A stretch of 64,000 nucleotides of DNA from Haliotis asinina (GCF_037392515.1 NC_090290.1:33625753-33689752); one strand, 5' to 3'. Counted from the stretch's first letter, positions 10,206 through 21,981 are shown. Program-made: numbers and translations. The notes: generated by a model not told the origin, from the letters alone.

Positions 10206-10597
10206 AGTCGGAGGTAACTAGTGCTTATGATGAGCCTATGTAAAAGTCGGAGGTAACTAGTGCTTATGATGAGCCTATGTAAAAGTCGGAGGTAACTAGT
10301 GCTTATGATGAGCCTATGTAAAAGTCGGAGGTAACTAGTGCTTATGATGAGCCTATGTAAAAGTCGGAGGTAACTAGTGCTTATGATGAGCCTATGTAAA
10401 AGTCGGAGGTAACTAGTGCTTATGATGAGCCTATGTAAAAGTCGGAGGTAACTAGTGCTTATGATGAGCCTATGTAAAAGTCGGAGGTAACTAGTGCTTA
10501 TGATGAGCCTATGTAAAAGTCGGAGGTAACTAGTGCTTATGATGAGCCTATGTAAAAGTCGGAGGTAACTAGTGCTTATGATGAGCCTATGTAAAAA
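10206..10597. repeat. 39-bp minisatellite, about 10 near-identical copies
   Basis: The unit gtcggaggtaactagtgctt plus atgatgagcctatgtaaaa is repeated every 39 bp with no substitution I could see until the last copy. Such uniformity implies recent expansion or homogenisation, and the copy number in the assembly may be collapsed or inflated. Confidence 0.95.
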
Positions 10598-10654
10598 TAT
10601 CCAAATTTATCATGGACATTCATATCATTGATTATCCTGAGCACACAATATATA

Positions 10655-12266
10655 CACCTGGAAATTAATCAAGCAACACCCCAATTTTTTCTATTGGAGC
10701 AACTTTGAAGTGTTCTGACAATCAAAATATGCCGGGTTGATATAGTTTGACACTTTTTTATTCAACAGACGATCTCTGACAAACAACTTAAAGGGAAAAA
10801 GTATCAAGACTTTGCTTTATTGCAACGAAATCCAAATTCTTAAAACTGTCTTAAATTCATGAAAAAATGGACACAATTTACTATTCATCCACAGACGTTG
10901 TTGTCAGGTGTATTAACACAAATGTCACATGGAAAGAAAGAACAGTCATCTGAGAGTCTGCACACCGACTTTCATCAATATCTAGTGTGTCCTCCCTGCG
11001 CACGCACCACCGATTCCAGACGCCTCCTCATTCCTTGGATGAGTCTCCGGATCTGATTCTGGGGGATCCTGTTCCACTCCTCATGCAGGGCAGCCGTCAA
11101 TTCGTTGAGATTATGGACTGGTGGGTCTCTCTGCCTCACACGACGGCCAATAAAGTCCCACAAATGTTCAATGGGGTTGAGGTCAGGGCTCATGGCAGGC
11201 CATGGAATTCTGTCAATTGCATTTTGCCGCAAAAAATCATTTACAGCATGCGCCCTGTGAGGTCTAGCATTGTCGTCCATAAATATGGGTCTCGTTGCCA
11301 GAGGATGGTTCTCAAAATGAGGTACCACAGCCCTGTCAAGAACCTCCTGTTGGTAACGAACACCGTTAAGGTTGCCACGGATGGTAATGATATCCAACTT
11401 GCAGTTCATGGAAATGCACCCCCATACCATAACGGAACCTCCCCCAAAGGCCACAGTCTCCTGGATGTTCCGTGGAGCCATTGCTGTGTTCCTCTGCCTC
11501 CAGACCCGAGTACGACCGTCCACCATGTGCAGCAAGAACCGGCTCTCATCTGAGAAATGGACCTTCCTCCAAGAGGCAATGTTCCAGTGCAAACGGTCAT
11601 TACACCAGGCCAGTCGGGCTGCCTTATGGGCTGGAGACAGTCTGGGTCGCTTGATTGGCCTCCTTGCCCGGTATCCTGCAGCTTTCAGACGATTCCGAAC
11701 AGTCCTGTTCGAGATGGGTCTCCCTGGAAGCCACTCCTGTCTCAACCGAGAGCTCGAGTCGAAGGACCTGCGCCGTACAAGTCTCAGTAAAGCTCTGTCC
11801 TCCCGGACTGTGGTCTTCCTGGGTCTTCCTGGTCTAGGCAGGTCTTTAACTTCATTAGTGGCCCGGTATTTTTTCAAAAGTTTTGAAATTATGGAATGAT
11901 GTCGTCCGATTTGAGTCCCGATTTGTCTTAGAGACATACCAGCATTCCTCATGCCGATTATTTGCCAACGAGTGGCCTCTGATAATTTCCTACGTGCCAT
12001 GACATTGAAATGAATGAAAAACCGAATGCAATCGACAACCTGCGCTTGTAAACACCCCAGGGAAAAAGTGCATTTTTCGAAAGTTGAGGTTAAAGCAATG
12101 CACGTGCGCTGTGCAAGCTTCACGCGCGTCATATCAACCCATGAAAAGCTCATGCTGTATGTCAATACATCAAAATTGAATAATCAATCATCAAAATTAC
12201 TTCGTTAAACTTTGTTAAGTTTTTATGTGTCTTTGAATTTGGTGTTGCTTAATTAATTTCCATATG
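10655..12266 (-). mobile_element. Tc1/mariner-superfamily transposon, complete, TA target site
   Basis: The left terminus (10655-10680) ends in aattaatcaagcaacacc. The right terminus (12241-12266) reads ggtgttgcttaattaatttc on the plus strand. Aligned, the 26-bp inverted repeats differ at about four positions. A TA dinucleotide lies immediately outside each end (10653-10654 and 12267-12268), the expected target duplication for this superfamily. The 1612-bp element carries one uninterrupted transposase frame. It sits in a decayed gcgcacaacttag-type repeat. Confidence 0.93.
10975..12000 (-). CDS. Tc1-family transposase (DD34E), full-length frame
   Basis: A 341-residue protein that would cut and paste its own element in the nucleus. 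The frame is open upstream to 12165. I place the start at the internal Met (12000), which gives the MARRKL N-terminus and the usual Tc1 length of about 340 residues. An N-terminal helix-turn-helix region (about residues 6-45) is followed by the family GRPR motif (58-61). The catalytic triad is visible as Asp151 in HFSDES, Asp243 in MDDNARPH and Glu278 in SPDLNPIEH, with exactly 34 residues between the last two. There is no internal stop or frameshift. The termini are present on both sides, so it may be, or recently have been, autonomous. Opposite-strand open frames here are shadows. Activity is not shown by sequence alone. Confidence 0.93.
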   Translation of the reverse strand: MARRKLSEATRWQIIGMRNAGMSLRQIGTQIGRHHSIISKLLKKYRATNEVKDLPRPGRPRKTTVREDRALLRLVRRRSFDSSSRLRQEWLPGRPISNRTVRNRLKAAGYRARRPIKRPRLSPAHKAARLAWCNDRLHWNIASWRKVHFSDESRFLLHMVDGRTRVWRQRNTAMAPRNIQETVAFGGGSVMVWGCISMNCKLDIITIRGNLNGVRYQQEVLDRAVVPHFENHPLATRPIFMDDNARPHRAHAVNDFLRQNAIDRIPWPAMSPDLNPIEHLWDFIGRRVRQRDPPVHNLNELTAALHEEWNRIPQNQIRRLIQGMRRRLESVVRAQGGHTRY

Positions 12267-12268
12267 TA

Positions 12269-12764
12269 TAGTTTGCTGAGCTCTCAACTTAGTATCTGCA
12301 GTATTTCACCAGGTCCCTTCAGCGCATCCGTAATTGATGGACTGTTACATAAAATCGGAAATCATGATCCAGGCCATGACAAAATAACGGTGCCACCTAA
12401 TGAGATCATGTGGACTGGGTGAAGGTATCCTGGCCGTATATTATCTAAATCGGTATATGTGTATGATAAAAACCGTTACACTCCCAATGTAGAGTATTAT
12501 CAACATGGGGCGTCCCGAGAGCGTAGCCCACACATCAAAAACAAACTGAACAGAGATTACTTTACGGGTCACAAAATGCCATTTATCTGACGAGCTACTT
12601 CAAACAGTATCTTACAAACGAACGCCGTGTAGATACGTTCTGAAACCAGGAGATATGTGATAGATAATATATCACAAACGTGAGTGAGGTGTTTCTCACG
12701 CCCTTACAAACCAGCTACTGGAGAATCAAGTCCATACCGATTGTGTCTATTCTCACAGCCATGA
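12269..12764. other. No gene seen
   Basis: Begins with the resumed gctgagctctcaacttag repeat, then unique sequence with no recognisable gene. Confidence 0.35.
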
Positions 12765-12915
12765 ATGAGTGAGTCTAGTTTTGTGCCGCTTTTAACAATA
12801 CTCCGGCAATGGGACACCAGAAATGGGCTTAATACATCCTGCCCATCGGGGGAATCGAACCCGGGTCTTCAGAGAGATGAGTCAAGGCCTTAACCACTGG
12901 ACTATCACATCCCCT
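12765..12915 (-). mobile_element. SINE, family A, minus orientation
   Basis: Contains gagtgagtctagttttgtgc, the block ccagaaatgggcttaataca, then gggggaatcgaacccgggtc and ccttaaccactgg, the complement of the B- and A-box regions. Confidence 0.85.
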
Positions 12916-13397
12916 TAACCAGCCATGCCCCGTGACGTTCTGTGTACTGTCTGTACCCAAAGTGGTCCTCCAGTTTCAACCTTATGTGCGTATTGTTAAG
13001 GTACCTATGGTTGTAGTTACCAAATATCGTGGAAGAAAGGTTATAGCACATTCTAAAACCAACAAAGACGATGGTGAATTCGACTGGAGCACCAAGAACC
13101 TGTCAATGAAGTGCAGTCAGGAATCCAGTCAGAATACAAACCCCTATGCCACCGGCTCCTTCCGACAAAAATTCCTGCCGGCTTCAAGCAAAATAATTAA
13201 CAAGACCACAAATAAAGCTGAATGTCGTTTTTCCTCCCCCTTCCTTGTAATTGTGAGATTATGTGTTGCCCCTTCGTTTGTTGTCATTTGTTTATGAGCA
13301 CATACACTGTTAAACGAGCTGCGACGCGATGTAAAGGGTAACATCACTGATGTACAAAATTTATAGCAGAATCATAATTTTAAGAAGTAAACAGCAT
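12916..13397. other. Unassigned; open frame of mixed composition
   Basis: A 121-codon plus frame (12932-13297) has fairly ordinary amino-acid composition in its middle (around KTNKDDGEFDWSTKNLSMKC), unlike the repeat-driven frames. I recognise no domain, and no splice or repeat support settles it. It could be a stray exon or chance. Confidence 0.2.
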
Positions 13398-15143
13398 TGT
13401 TATCCGCAGTAAACGATAACTGCCTTGTTAAACGAAGTCAATGGTAACATCACTTTTATACGGAGTCAATGGTAACTTCACTGTTCTACGAAGCCAATGG
13501 TAGCATCACTATTACACGGAGTCACATGTAACATCACTGTTATACGAAGTCAATGGTAACATCACTGTTATACGAAGTCAATGGTAACATCAGTGTTACA
13601 CGGAGTCACATGTAACATCACTGTTATACGAAGTCAATGGTAACATCACTGTTATACGAGGTCAATGGTAACATCACTGTTATACGAAGTCAATGGTAAC
13701 ATCAGTGTTATACGAAGTCAATGGTAACATCACTGTTACACCGAGTCACATGTAACATCAGTGTTATACGAAGTCAATGGTAACATCAGTGTTACACGGA
13801 GTCACATGTAACATCACTGCTACACGAAGTCAATGGTAACATCAGTGTTATACGAAGTCAATGGTAACATCACTGTTACACGGAGTCACATGTAACATCA
13901 GTGTTATACGAAGTCAATGGTAACATCACTGTTACACGGAGTCACATGTAACATCAGTGTTATACGAAGTCAATGGTAACATCACTGTCACACGGAGTCA
14001 AATGTAACATCAGTGTTATACGAAGTCAATGGTAACATCACTGTTATACGAAGTCAATGGTAACATCAGTGTTATACGAAGTCAGTGGTCACCATCACCG
14101 TTACACGAGGTAAATGGTAATTTTAGTGTTATGCGAAGTCAATGGTAACATCACTGTTATACGGAGTAAATGGTAGCATCACCTTTATACGAAGTTAATG
14201 GTAACATCAATGTCATATGACACCATACGAAGTCAATGGTAACTTCACTGTCATATGAAGTCAATGGTGATTTTACTGTTATACGAAGTTAATGGTAACA
14301 TCACTGTTATATGAAGTCAATGGTAGCATATCACTGTTATACGGAGTCAAAGGTAACTTCACTCTCATGCGAAATCAATAGTAGCATCAGTGTTATACGA
14401 AGGCAATGGTAACATCACTTTTATACGAAGGCAATGGTAACATCACTTTTATACGAAATCAATCGTAGCATCACTTTTATACGAAGTAAATGGTAGCATC
14501 ACCTTTATACGAAGTCAATGGTAACATCACTGTTTTACGAAGTCAATGGTAACTTCACTGTTATGCGAAGTTAATGGTAACATCACAGTTATATGAAGTC
14601 AATGGTAGCATATCACTGTTATACGAAGTCAAAGGTACCTTCACTCTCATACGAAATCGATCGTAGCATCACTGTTATGCGAAGTTAATGGCTATATCAT
14701 TTTTATACGAAGTCAATGGTAACATCACTTTTATACGAAATCAATGGTAACTTCACTGTTATACGAAGTCAATGGATGCATCACCTTTATGCGAAGTCAA
14801 TGGTAGCATCACCTTTATACGAAGTCAGTGGTAACATCACTGTTATACAAAGTCAATGGTAACATCACTATTATACGAGTTTGGTTTTACGCCCCTTTCA
14901 GCAATATTCCAGCAGTATGGCGGCGGGGGACACCAGATATGGTCCTCACACATAGTACCCATCTGAGGAATTTAGCGAACGCTTTAACCACGAGGCTAAT
15001 CCACCCACACTGTTACATAAAACAAATGGTGACACCAATTATATAAAAATGAATGGTAACATCACTGTAATGTGAAATAAAAGGTAACATCACCGTTATG
15101 TGAAATAAATGGTAACATCACCGTTATGAGAAATAAATGGTAA
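13398..15143. repeat. 28-bp minisatellite, about 57 copies, split by a SINE
   Basis: The unit tgttatacgaagtcaatggt plus aacatcac repeats every 28 bp. A second variant (ttacacggagtcacatgtaa) alternates with it between about 13505 and 14000, giving mixed 56- and 84-bp higher-order periods. The array becomes more diverged toward the right. It is interrupted at 14876-15008 by a SINE and resumes for about five degraded units (gttatgtgaaataaatggta). Confidence 0.95.
14876..15008 (-). mobile_element. SINE, family A, inside the 28-bp array
   Basis: gagtttggttttacgcccct, ttccagcagtatggcggcgg, ccagatatggtcctcacaca and gaacgctttaaccacgaggc follow the minus-orientation order. The B-box region is partly deleted (aggaatttagcg). 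Confidence 0.82.
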
Positions 15144-15350
15144 ACGTCTGACTTACCTGTATGCCACTTCATAGCTGTCATGTTGATGAATCAATGATCA
15201 CGGTAAGCGACCGACAGTCTATGTCAAGCTGACGTCGCACTTACTTCGTGAGGCTGAAATTACCAAATATACATTTTGAATGGATAAAAGGAGAGTTAAG
15301 ATAAGATAACATTTCTGATCATAGCTAAGCATGCACATCAGTTGTCGTAG
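15144..15350. other. No gene seen
   Basis: Short unique stretch with no recognised feature. Confidence 0.3.
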
Positions 15351-15369
15351 ATGTGAGTGTGTGTGTGTG

Positions 15370-15413
<44 letters not shown>

Positions 15414-15599
15414 TGTGGGCTTCATGAACCTACCTACTTACAGAGAGAGGGAGAGTGAGGTGTGTGTGCATGTGTGTGTGCATGTGTGTGTGTGTGTGCA
15501 TGTGTCTGTGTCTGTGTGCTTCATGAACCTACCTACCTACCTACAGAGAGAGGGAGAGTGAGGTGTGTGTGCATGTGTGTGTGCATGTGTGTGTGCGTG

Positions 15600-15631
<32 letters not shown>

Positions 15632-15660
15632 TGCGTGCGCGCGCGCTTCATGAACCTACC
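15351..15660. repeat. Compound GT/GA microsatellite with a repeated spacer
   Basis: A (ga)n run spans about 15371-15411, followed by alternating (gt)n and gcgt blocks. The spacer cttcatgaacctacctac occurs three times (about 15419, 15519 and 15647). The first two are followed by a gagagagggagagtgaggtg block. The pattern suggests duplication of a composite unit of about 100-130 bp. Confidence 0.9.
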
Positions 15661-16399
15661 TACAGCTTCACAGCATCGTTCTTGGTTGAAATCTGATGCC
15701 CACAAATACTCCGTTTTCAGTGTAGTCGCAGTAGGTGTGCTTGTGGTCGTATTCATCAAATAGGCCATGAACCATGTTGCAAGGATAGGAGGTAACTTTT
15801 ATGTCAAGCCGAATACTATGAAAACTAAAGATACCGAAAGAGGGGAAATTTAACGCTTTATGCAATAACTCCCAGAATACGCACCAATCTGCTTCCTCCT
15901 ACACCTAACTGCAGCATGGATAATTAGATCACACTGAAAGGATGTTGAAATGTTTTTATGACGTCAGAAAATAAACTGCACATTTAAAAAAAACGAAATG
16001 TGAAAAATTCAGAACCAGAGGGCAATCAGACAAAACGTGATCGCGACTTAATCCAAGTACGCCCAACAAGATGACAGCTCTGCACAGCGCCTGGGGCACA
16101 AGTCACACATGGCAAACGGGTCTCTTTACAGCCATACAAACAGTGCCAAGTTTATTACAAAACACACTTTTGATTTAGGAACTAACAATGTATCGGTGTA
16201 CGTTGGTGCAGATTGTTGTTGAAGCTGAACTTCTGTAACTGTATCGATGCACAGGAAGTTTATTATTTTTTTAAATCTCATTTTCAGTAGTTACTATGAT
16301 GGGAGCATTTGTTAGCCGTGTTGAGTGCCATGGTTTTGAAATAAGCTTTCAAAACGTTTCATGGTACACACGTGGAATACATTTTTAATTTCACCCATC
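15661..16399. other. No gene seen
   Basis: Unique-looking sequence. The open frames are short and unrecognised. Confidence 0.35.
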
Positions 16400-16565
16400 A
16401 GCGAGTGAATGAATTTAGCTTTACGCCGCTTTAGGAATATTCCAGCAATATCACGGCAGGGGACGCCAGAAATGGGCGTCAGACGTTTACCCATGTGGGG
16501 GAATCGAAACAGTGTCATCTGCGTGACGAACAAACACTTTAACCACAATGCTACCCCCTTGCCCC
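16400..16565 (-). mobile_element. SINE, family A, minus orientation
   Basis: Contains gaatttagctttacgccgct, tattccagcaatatcacggc, ccagaaatgggcgtcagacg, catgtgggggaatcgaaaca and actttaaccacaatgctacc. Confidence 0.85.
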
Positions 16566-17901
16566 AGGCCCATCAGTAACTTGCAGTAATGCCATGTAGA
16601 ATTCCATATTTTCACTTTTATCATATGTTTGAATTTTTTCCTAGTGAAAATTTGACTTGTCTTTGCATGCATTTCTGACGTGTACAACATGGCGACAGGA
16701 TACGCAAATATGTTCGCAAAGATACTTATACAGTCAGTTCATGATCTAGTCGGGATAGTACAATCAACTCTGAATATGGTAGGCTATATCAATTTATTTT
16801 TATGTTGGACGTTTTGGTTGTAGTAGTCGTATCACGATGTGGTTTTCGTGGCAGTGGTTGAAGTGATGACGGTTAGAGGTGACATTGTGGCTAGGTGGAC
16901 GTATGGTGTCGTGCCTCTGTCGTTGTTGCTGACCGTTGTAGGAAACGTTGTTGGTCATTGTAAGAGCATAGAATGGAACGACGGTGATGCTGCTGGATGT
17001 ATGATGCCAAGACGAAGTGGCGTTAGCAGGTTTTAGACTTAATAAACAACTCTGTCTTCAGTATTGGATAATAGCTTTATCCAGGCCAATATTTAGAGCA
17101 TAAACCACGGGAATATCCAACTGCCTCAATCTCGACACAAATAATGTCATTGGTAGCCATACTGACCTTGCCACCAGATTATCAAACATGTTGGTACCAT
17201 CGAAACTTGTATTTGGCCGTGTTATCAGTTTTTGTTACATTTTCCTTAAACAGCACATTTTCATGGGTAATACATTTTGTTTGAAGCCCGCTGTGGCGCG
17301 GCTGTAACGTTACCACACCATGGCGATTTGATCAAACTGTCATGACAGTTATTTTGAAAATATCTTCTCATTACTGAGCAAAATATCCAGGTGGAATTCC
17401 AGTGAACATGTGGAATGAGTAAACATTTATATAACCGTTGTCGTTAAATATCATTGAAACAGCATGGTATTTAACACTTTATTAGACGTGAACTGGTTAT
17501 CCTTGAAATGACGTCGTGAATAGTGCTGAGAAATTGGCCGAATTCAATCCTGGCCGCAAGCATCGGTTTACTCTTCACATGTCCGGAAGCAGTACTTAGC
17601 GATCTTGTCCTCGGTGAAACCGCATGTGAGGTTCAGTTAGGATAAAAACTGTAGATCGTTCGCCGAATGTATAATCCACAGCTTCCTTGAGAACCCCCTA
17701 AATAAGTGTATTGACCCTTTTGGGAAGTATTTATATGTGGCCGCTTGAGATCAATGCGCGTAGAAAATCCACAGCAGTGAAGGTAAAAGCCGGGAGATGT
17801 CATGTCAAACACAGGACTATAACCGGGCCGATCCGGGGTTCCTGATTGATCATAGGCTTGGGGCGTGCTTAATGGCGCCTTAGACGACACGTCGCCAGTC
17901 A
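16566..17901. other. No gene seen
   Basis: About 1.3 kb with no recognisable protein, RNA or repeat. A short GT-rich patch occurs at 16810-16960. Confidence 0.35.
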
Positions 17902-18438
17902 ATGAATGAATGAATAAATGAATGAATGAATGAATGGTGCCGCTTTTACGAATTGTAACATAGTGGCGCTTTTGACTGAACGAATTGTAACATGGTCTCG
18001 CTTTTGATTGAACGAATTGTAACAGTGACGCTTTTGATTGAACGAATTGTAACATAGCGGCGCTTTTGATTGAACGAATTGTAACATAGTGGCGCTTTTG
18101 ACTGAACGAAATGTAACATGGTCTCGCTTTTGATTGAACGAATTGTAACATGGTCTCGCTTTTGACTAAACGAATTGTAACATAGTGGCGCTTTTGACTG
18201 AACGAAATGTAACATGGTCTCGCTTTTGATTGAACGAATTGTAACATGGTCTCGATTTTGACTAAACGAATTGTAACATAGTGGCGCTTTTGACTGAACG
18301 AAATGTAACATGGTCTCGCTTTTGATTGAACGAATTGTAACATGGTCTCGCTTTTGACTGAACGAATTGTAACATAGTGGCGCTTTTGACTGAACGAATT
18401 GAAACATAGTGGCGCTTTTGAATGAATGAATGAATGAA
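17902..18438. repeat. 32-bp minisatellite with 96-bp higher order, flanked by TGAA runs
   Basis: A (tgaa)n run at 17902-17937 is followed by units of cgcttttgactgaacgaatt plus gtaacatagtgg every 32 bp to about 18415, and then a second short tgaatgaatgaatgaat. Units end in catagtgg or catggtct. From about 18093 to 18380 a three-unit set (gaaatg type, gattgaac type, gactaaac type) repeats with a 96-bp period. The long minus frames are repeat artefacts. Confidence 0.95.
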
Positions 18439-19174
18439 TTGTAACTGGGCCCAGCTTTTGAACAAGTTTGAACAATAATAATAAAGAAATCTCATATTTT
18501 TCAATTTCCAATTGACAAGAAATTTTTCTGCCCGTTATCTTCCGCTCTACACAGGCCCGTTGATACAGTGTTCATTTCCTACCCAGAGTGCCTGTGTAAG
18601 CTGCTAATATTACGATAACACAGTCTGGTATTATTCTATCTCTCACTTAACTGTACGTGGATTTTATTAAGATACCATGATTCAGTTTGTGAATGCATGA
18701 ACATGTGCTGCTAATAGATCTGTCGGATGTTTGGTTTGCTTTCATAAATACTCATATCATGATTCTCAACATGGAAAGTAGAAATAGTATTTTATTAAAG
18801 AATCAGTAACTAAAGCAACAAACAGATAAAACAAGTAGAACGCGCTAGAAAAATAATACTTTTCTTGTTAATCGTTATCATGGTCTAATGTACATGTTGT
18901 GGCAATTTTTAATAATGGCTGTGAATGTGTATGACTTATCAAGCGGAAACTGGTAAAGACGCGTTCTCACGGCGTGCCTTCAGTAACAACCTGCAGCATG
19001 CTGTGCAGTTACACTGTCGGAGCAGCGGGATCGTCACGATTTTAAGCAGCACACTATAGGTTATAAGACATGGAACCTGTCCTAACGCCTACGTTGCAGT
19101 CAAAGTCGTAGTGCCAATGAAATCACATTGGTCTATGTAAGGTACGTCCCTTTACTAGCGATGACCATGAAGAG
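18439..19174. other. No gene seen
   Basis: AT-rich sequence with no recognised feature. Confidence 0.35.
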
Positions 19175-19222
19175 TGAGTGAGTGAGCTCAGTTTTTACGT
19201 CGCTTTAGCAATATTTCAGCAA
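19175..19222 (-). mobile_element. SINE tail fragment
   Basis: gtgagtgagtgagctcagtt followed by tttacgtcgctttagcaata is the complement of the shared SINE 3' end. The body is missing. Confidence 0.65.
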
Positions 19223-19481
19223 GACCTCAAATACACACACATCACTGACATTAACGCAATCGCCTCTTCTTCAGAGACTCATGTGAATCCCCGGAATCCC
19301 ACGCGTCGTGCACTACACAAATACCTTATCGTTGCGATCTGTATTGTTACTACATGTCGTAGTTTTCAGCAACCAACAAATCGCAATCCCACTCCACGGG
19401 TGTCACATTTGTGCACTGATCTTGCACTGTTTCAGTCAAGTGACATTTTGATGACAAATCGTAATTATGTTCACCAGGCTA

Positions 19482-19588
19482 GCTATTCTCGAAACGTTCT
19501 TGGCTCTACGGACTTCTTAAGCCCATTCTTAACACACTGGCTAAGATCAAAGATAAGAATACTTAGGGCTACGAACGTTTCGAGAATA
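19482..19588. mobile_element. Palindromic MITE, about 107 bp
   Basis: The left arm gctattctcgaaacgttctt, then ggct, matches the reverse complement of the right arm (ttattctcgaaacgttcgta, then gccc). The mid-part is gcccattctta/taagaatactt. It lies inside a frame of 150 codons (19178-19630) that I do not regard as a gene. Confidence 0.7.
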
Positions 19589-20304
19589 AACGTAAGAAAT
19601 GGGTTTCATGTATTTCAGACATTTTCTTAAGATGGGTGTTCTGGAAGTCTGGTTGTAAGTGAAATTTGTTGTCACTGTTGGCAATAGAATCATCATGCCC
19701 GTGGTCGCCACAAGAAAGTGATGTCAGGGATACGCTTGGTAACAAGCTCCAAGAAACCGACTATGTTTCACCCGTCTTCGGTGAACGGAGAACTAAACAA
19801 TTCTGCAAGTTCAGGACATAAACCATGTATCCATTCTTTGAGTGGTAGTTTAGAAGTTGGGATGTATTATACCGGACGAACTTTCTGGATAACACCTTTC
19901 GTGAGTGCCAAGTTTCGATACAGATTCTTGTAAAAATGAACTATGGGCCGGACCCATTTTGAGTACCATAATGAAGACTGATTGATATAAATTTGATTGA
20001 TTAATATGATGTAGTCATGTTTGTTTTCTATAACTTGTATACTGATAGTAGCTTTAGTCAAAGATTACAACAGCTACAACCAAAGTCCTCTCCTGTGACT
20101 TTATTTATTACGACGCCGGTTCATTCTTGTACCGCCGCAGTTATTGCATTAAGATGTGGACTATCGCATAGCGTATTCCAACAGGCCTATTTCGTTGTTT
20201 GATCTGATTTTCTGAAACTTTCGTGGTTTCGTGATACAGCGGCTGATCCGGTCAGAACCCAGGGTCTCCTGAAACCAAGAGACGTTTGATGATGGTTCTT
20301 CTCG
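19589..20304. other. No gene seen
   Basis: No recognised coding or repeat content. Confidence 0.35.
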
Positions 20305-20460
20305 CGGGCGTGTGTGAATATGGTGTTACGTCTCGTTTAGCAATAATCCATCGACGTTACGGCGGGGGACACAAGAAATGGGCTTTAGATATTGTACTCC
20401 TGTGGGAATCGAACCCGGGTCGGACGAACGCTTTAACCACTAAGCTACCCCACCACCCCT
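20305..20460 (-). mobile_element. SINE, family A, minus orientation
   Basis: ggtgttacgtctcgtttagc, tacggcgggggacacaagaa, atgggctttagatattgtac, gggaatcgaacccgggtcgg and cgctttaaccactaagctac are in family order. Confidence 0.85.
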
Positions 20461-21639
20461 CTTCTCACGGACACAGCGGGAATCAAACAAGGATATGTGT
20501 AATACTTTCTTTGGTCATAGTGGACTAATGCTACACAACAAGCACATATTGCGACTTTTACAAAAAACAACAAAGAACGACTGTCAGAGTCGTACTCCAA
20601 CAAATATCGGAACAGTGAAATGGTATGTCATTGCCTACTATTCAATAGTTTGTCCTAAGCATTTTGAATTTTATCATTGTCACGAGCAAACGTACCAACG
20701 ACCGAGAACCATTTACAATTTACAGTATGAGATTGGGAATCCTGTATACGTGTGTATGCAATTATATTCACGTATATGTCAGTGGACTCACTGTTTTGTA
20801 GAATTTGATGAACTACTATTTCTATGATCAAATGAAAATTCTCGACATATTGGATAGCCCATCTAATCAAGGATGTTTGAAACATGACGGACTGAAAAAT
20901 AATAGAAGGTTCCGGCATGTCCCCTAAAAGCAACACAAAACCTACAGTATGTTGGGTAGCCTTGCTTCAAGCTGCGCTGAAAGTCTAGATATGAGGACAG
21001 TACAAGTCTGATTATGCTAGTCTGCTATTTACATTTTGAAAATAAATGTTCATTTAAATTATTAATTATTACCGAGAGGACTCGTGCAAGTCTGTATTTT
21101 GGGTTGTGCGGGGTATGGAACTTTGAAATGGTGAATGTGTAAAATGGCAGGTAATCTGTTAACAGTCGGTCCCTGACGTTTCTTTCATACCTAAAACAAT
21201 CCGCCTGTGGTTCGTGTTCTGGACCCATTTGTGTCAAGATGGTTTGAGCTGCCATTTGCTTTCAAACTTTGAATCAATCTAAATCAGTTGGTCCATTTCA
21301 GAAACCATATCTTTAAACACATTTCACAAGGCCGACGCTAGACTCAATCCAACAGATGATAAATAGTAATTATTTCAATTCAATTAAAAAAAATACTCAT
21401 GACAGCTGTTGAAGAATAGAATATTTGGAACTTTGTTATTCCCTCAGCCTTGCACACCCACCTACAATGAGGATTTGATGTGTCTGTTCCCATGCCTGGA
21501 TGTCTACCAGGAAAATACCTGATGTCATGAATAATTATTCAATTCATTATGAAGTAACCTACGTTTTGATGGCAATATTTTTTACGACAATCATTATTGT
21601 TTCACCTTATTTTGCAGTTCTACTAAAGAGCAAATAATC
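20461..21639. other. No gene seen
   Basis: A 110-codon plus frame (20495-20827) has no recognisable motif. Nothing else is evident. Confidence 0.35.
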
Positions 21640-21893
21640 GGTATGGTGATCTACCTTAAGTTGTTGGGGATACTCAGCCTGTGTTTTACATTGTAGTCTC
21701 CTAATTTGAAATCTTATTTTAGAGATAGATGCTAGTTTTAATTATTGTTACTGTAATATATTAGATGGTTTTACTGTCCTTCGTCGACAGATTTTCAGAA
21801 TTTGTGTATTTATCATGAATTTGTATATATTCTAAGTCACGATATGGCTGCAATATTGCTGCTGTGACTATATATTTTAACTCACTCCCTTAC
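21640..21893 (+). mobile_element. 5'-truncated LINE 3' end (I-clade family)
   Basis: gtgatctaccttaagttgtt, tgctagttttaattattgtt, ggttttactgtccttcgtcg, cacgatatggctgcaatatt and a ttaactcactccc tail match, in order, the 3' untranslated region of the minus-strand LINE at 54843-58640. Only the end of the element is present, as is typical of incomplete target-primed insertion. Confidence 0.75.
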
Positions 21894-21981
21894 TACATAT
21901 GAATTGGCCAATCCGTGGTAATCAAACCTCAGATCCCTTCACAGGCTGTCTCAGCAATCTCGCTCAGAGAACTTATGATCA

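Noticed and set aside
10206..10597. CRISPR-like direct repeats (also the 28-, 32- and 35-bp arrays)
   Set aside because: Units are contiguous with no unique spacers, no cas-like genes are present, and the sequence is eukaryotic.
10987..11899. Plus-strand frames of 60-188 codons
   Set aside because: Opposite-strand shadows of the Tc1 transposase.
12932..13297. Possible host exon of 121 codons
   Set aside because: Plausible composition but no domain, splice or conservation support. Left as unassigned sequence.
17633..18511. 292-codon minus frame
   Set aside because: Mostly the 32-bp minisatellite. The flanking parts show no domain.
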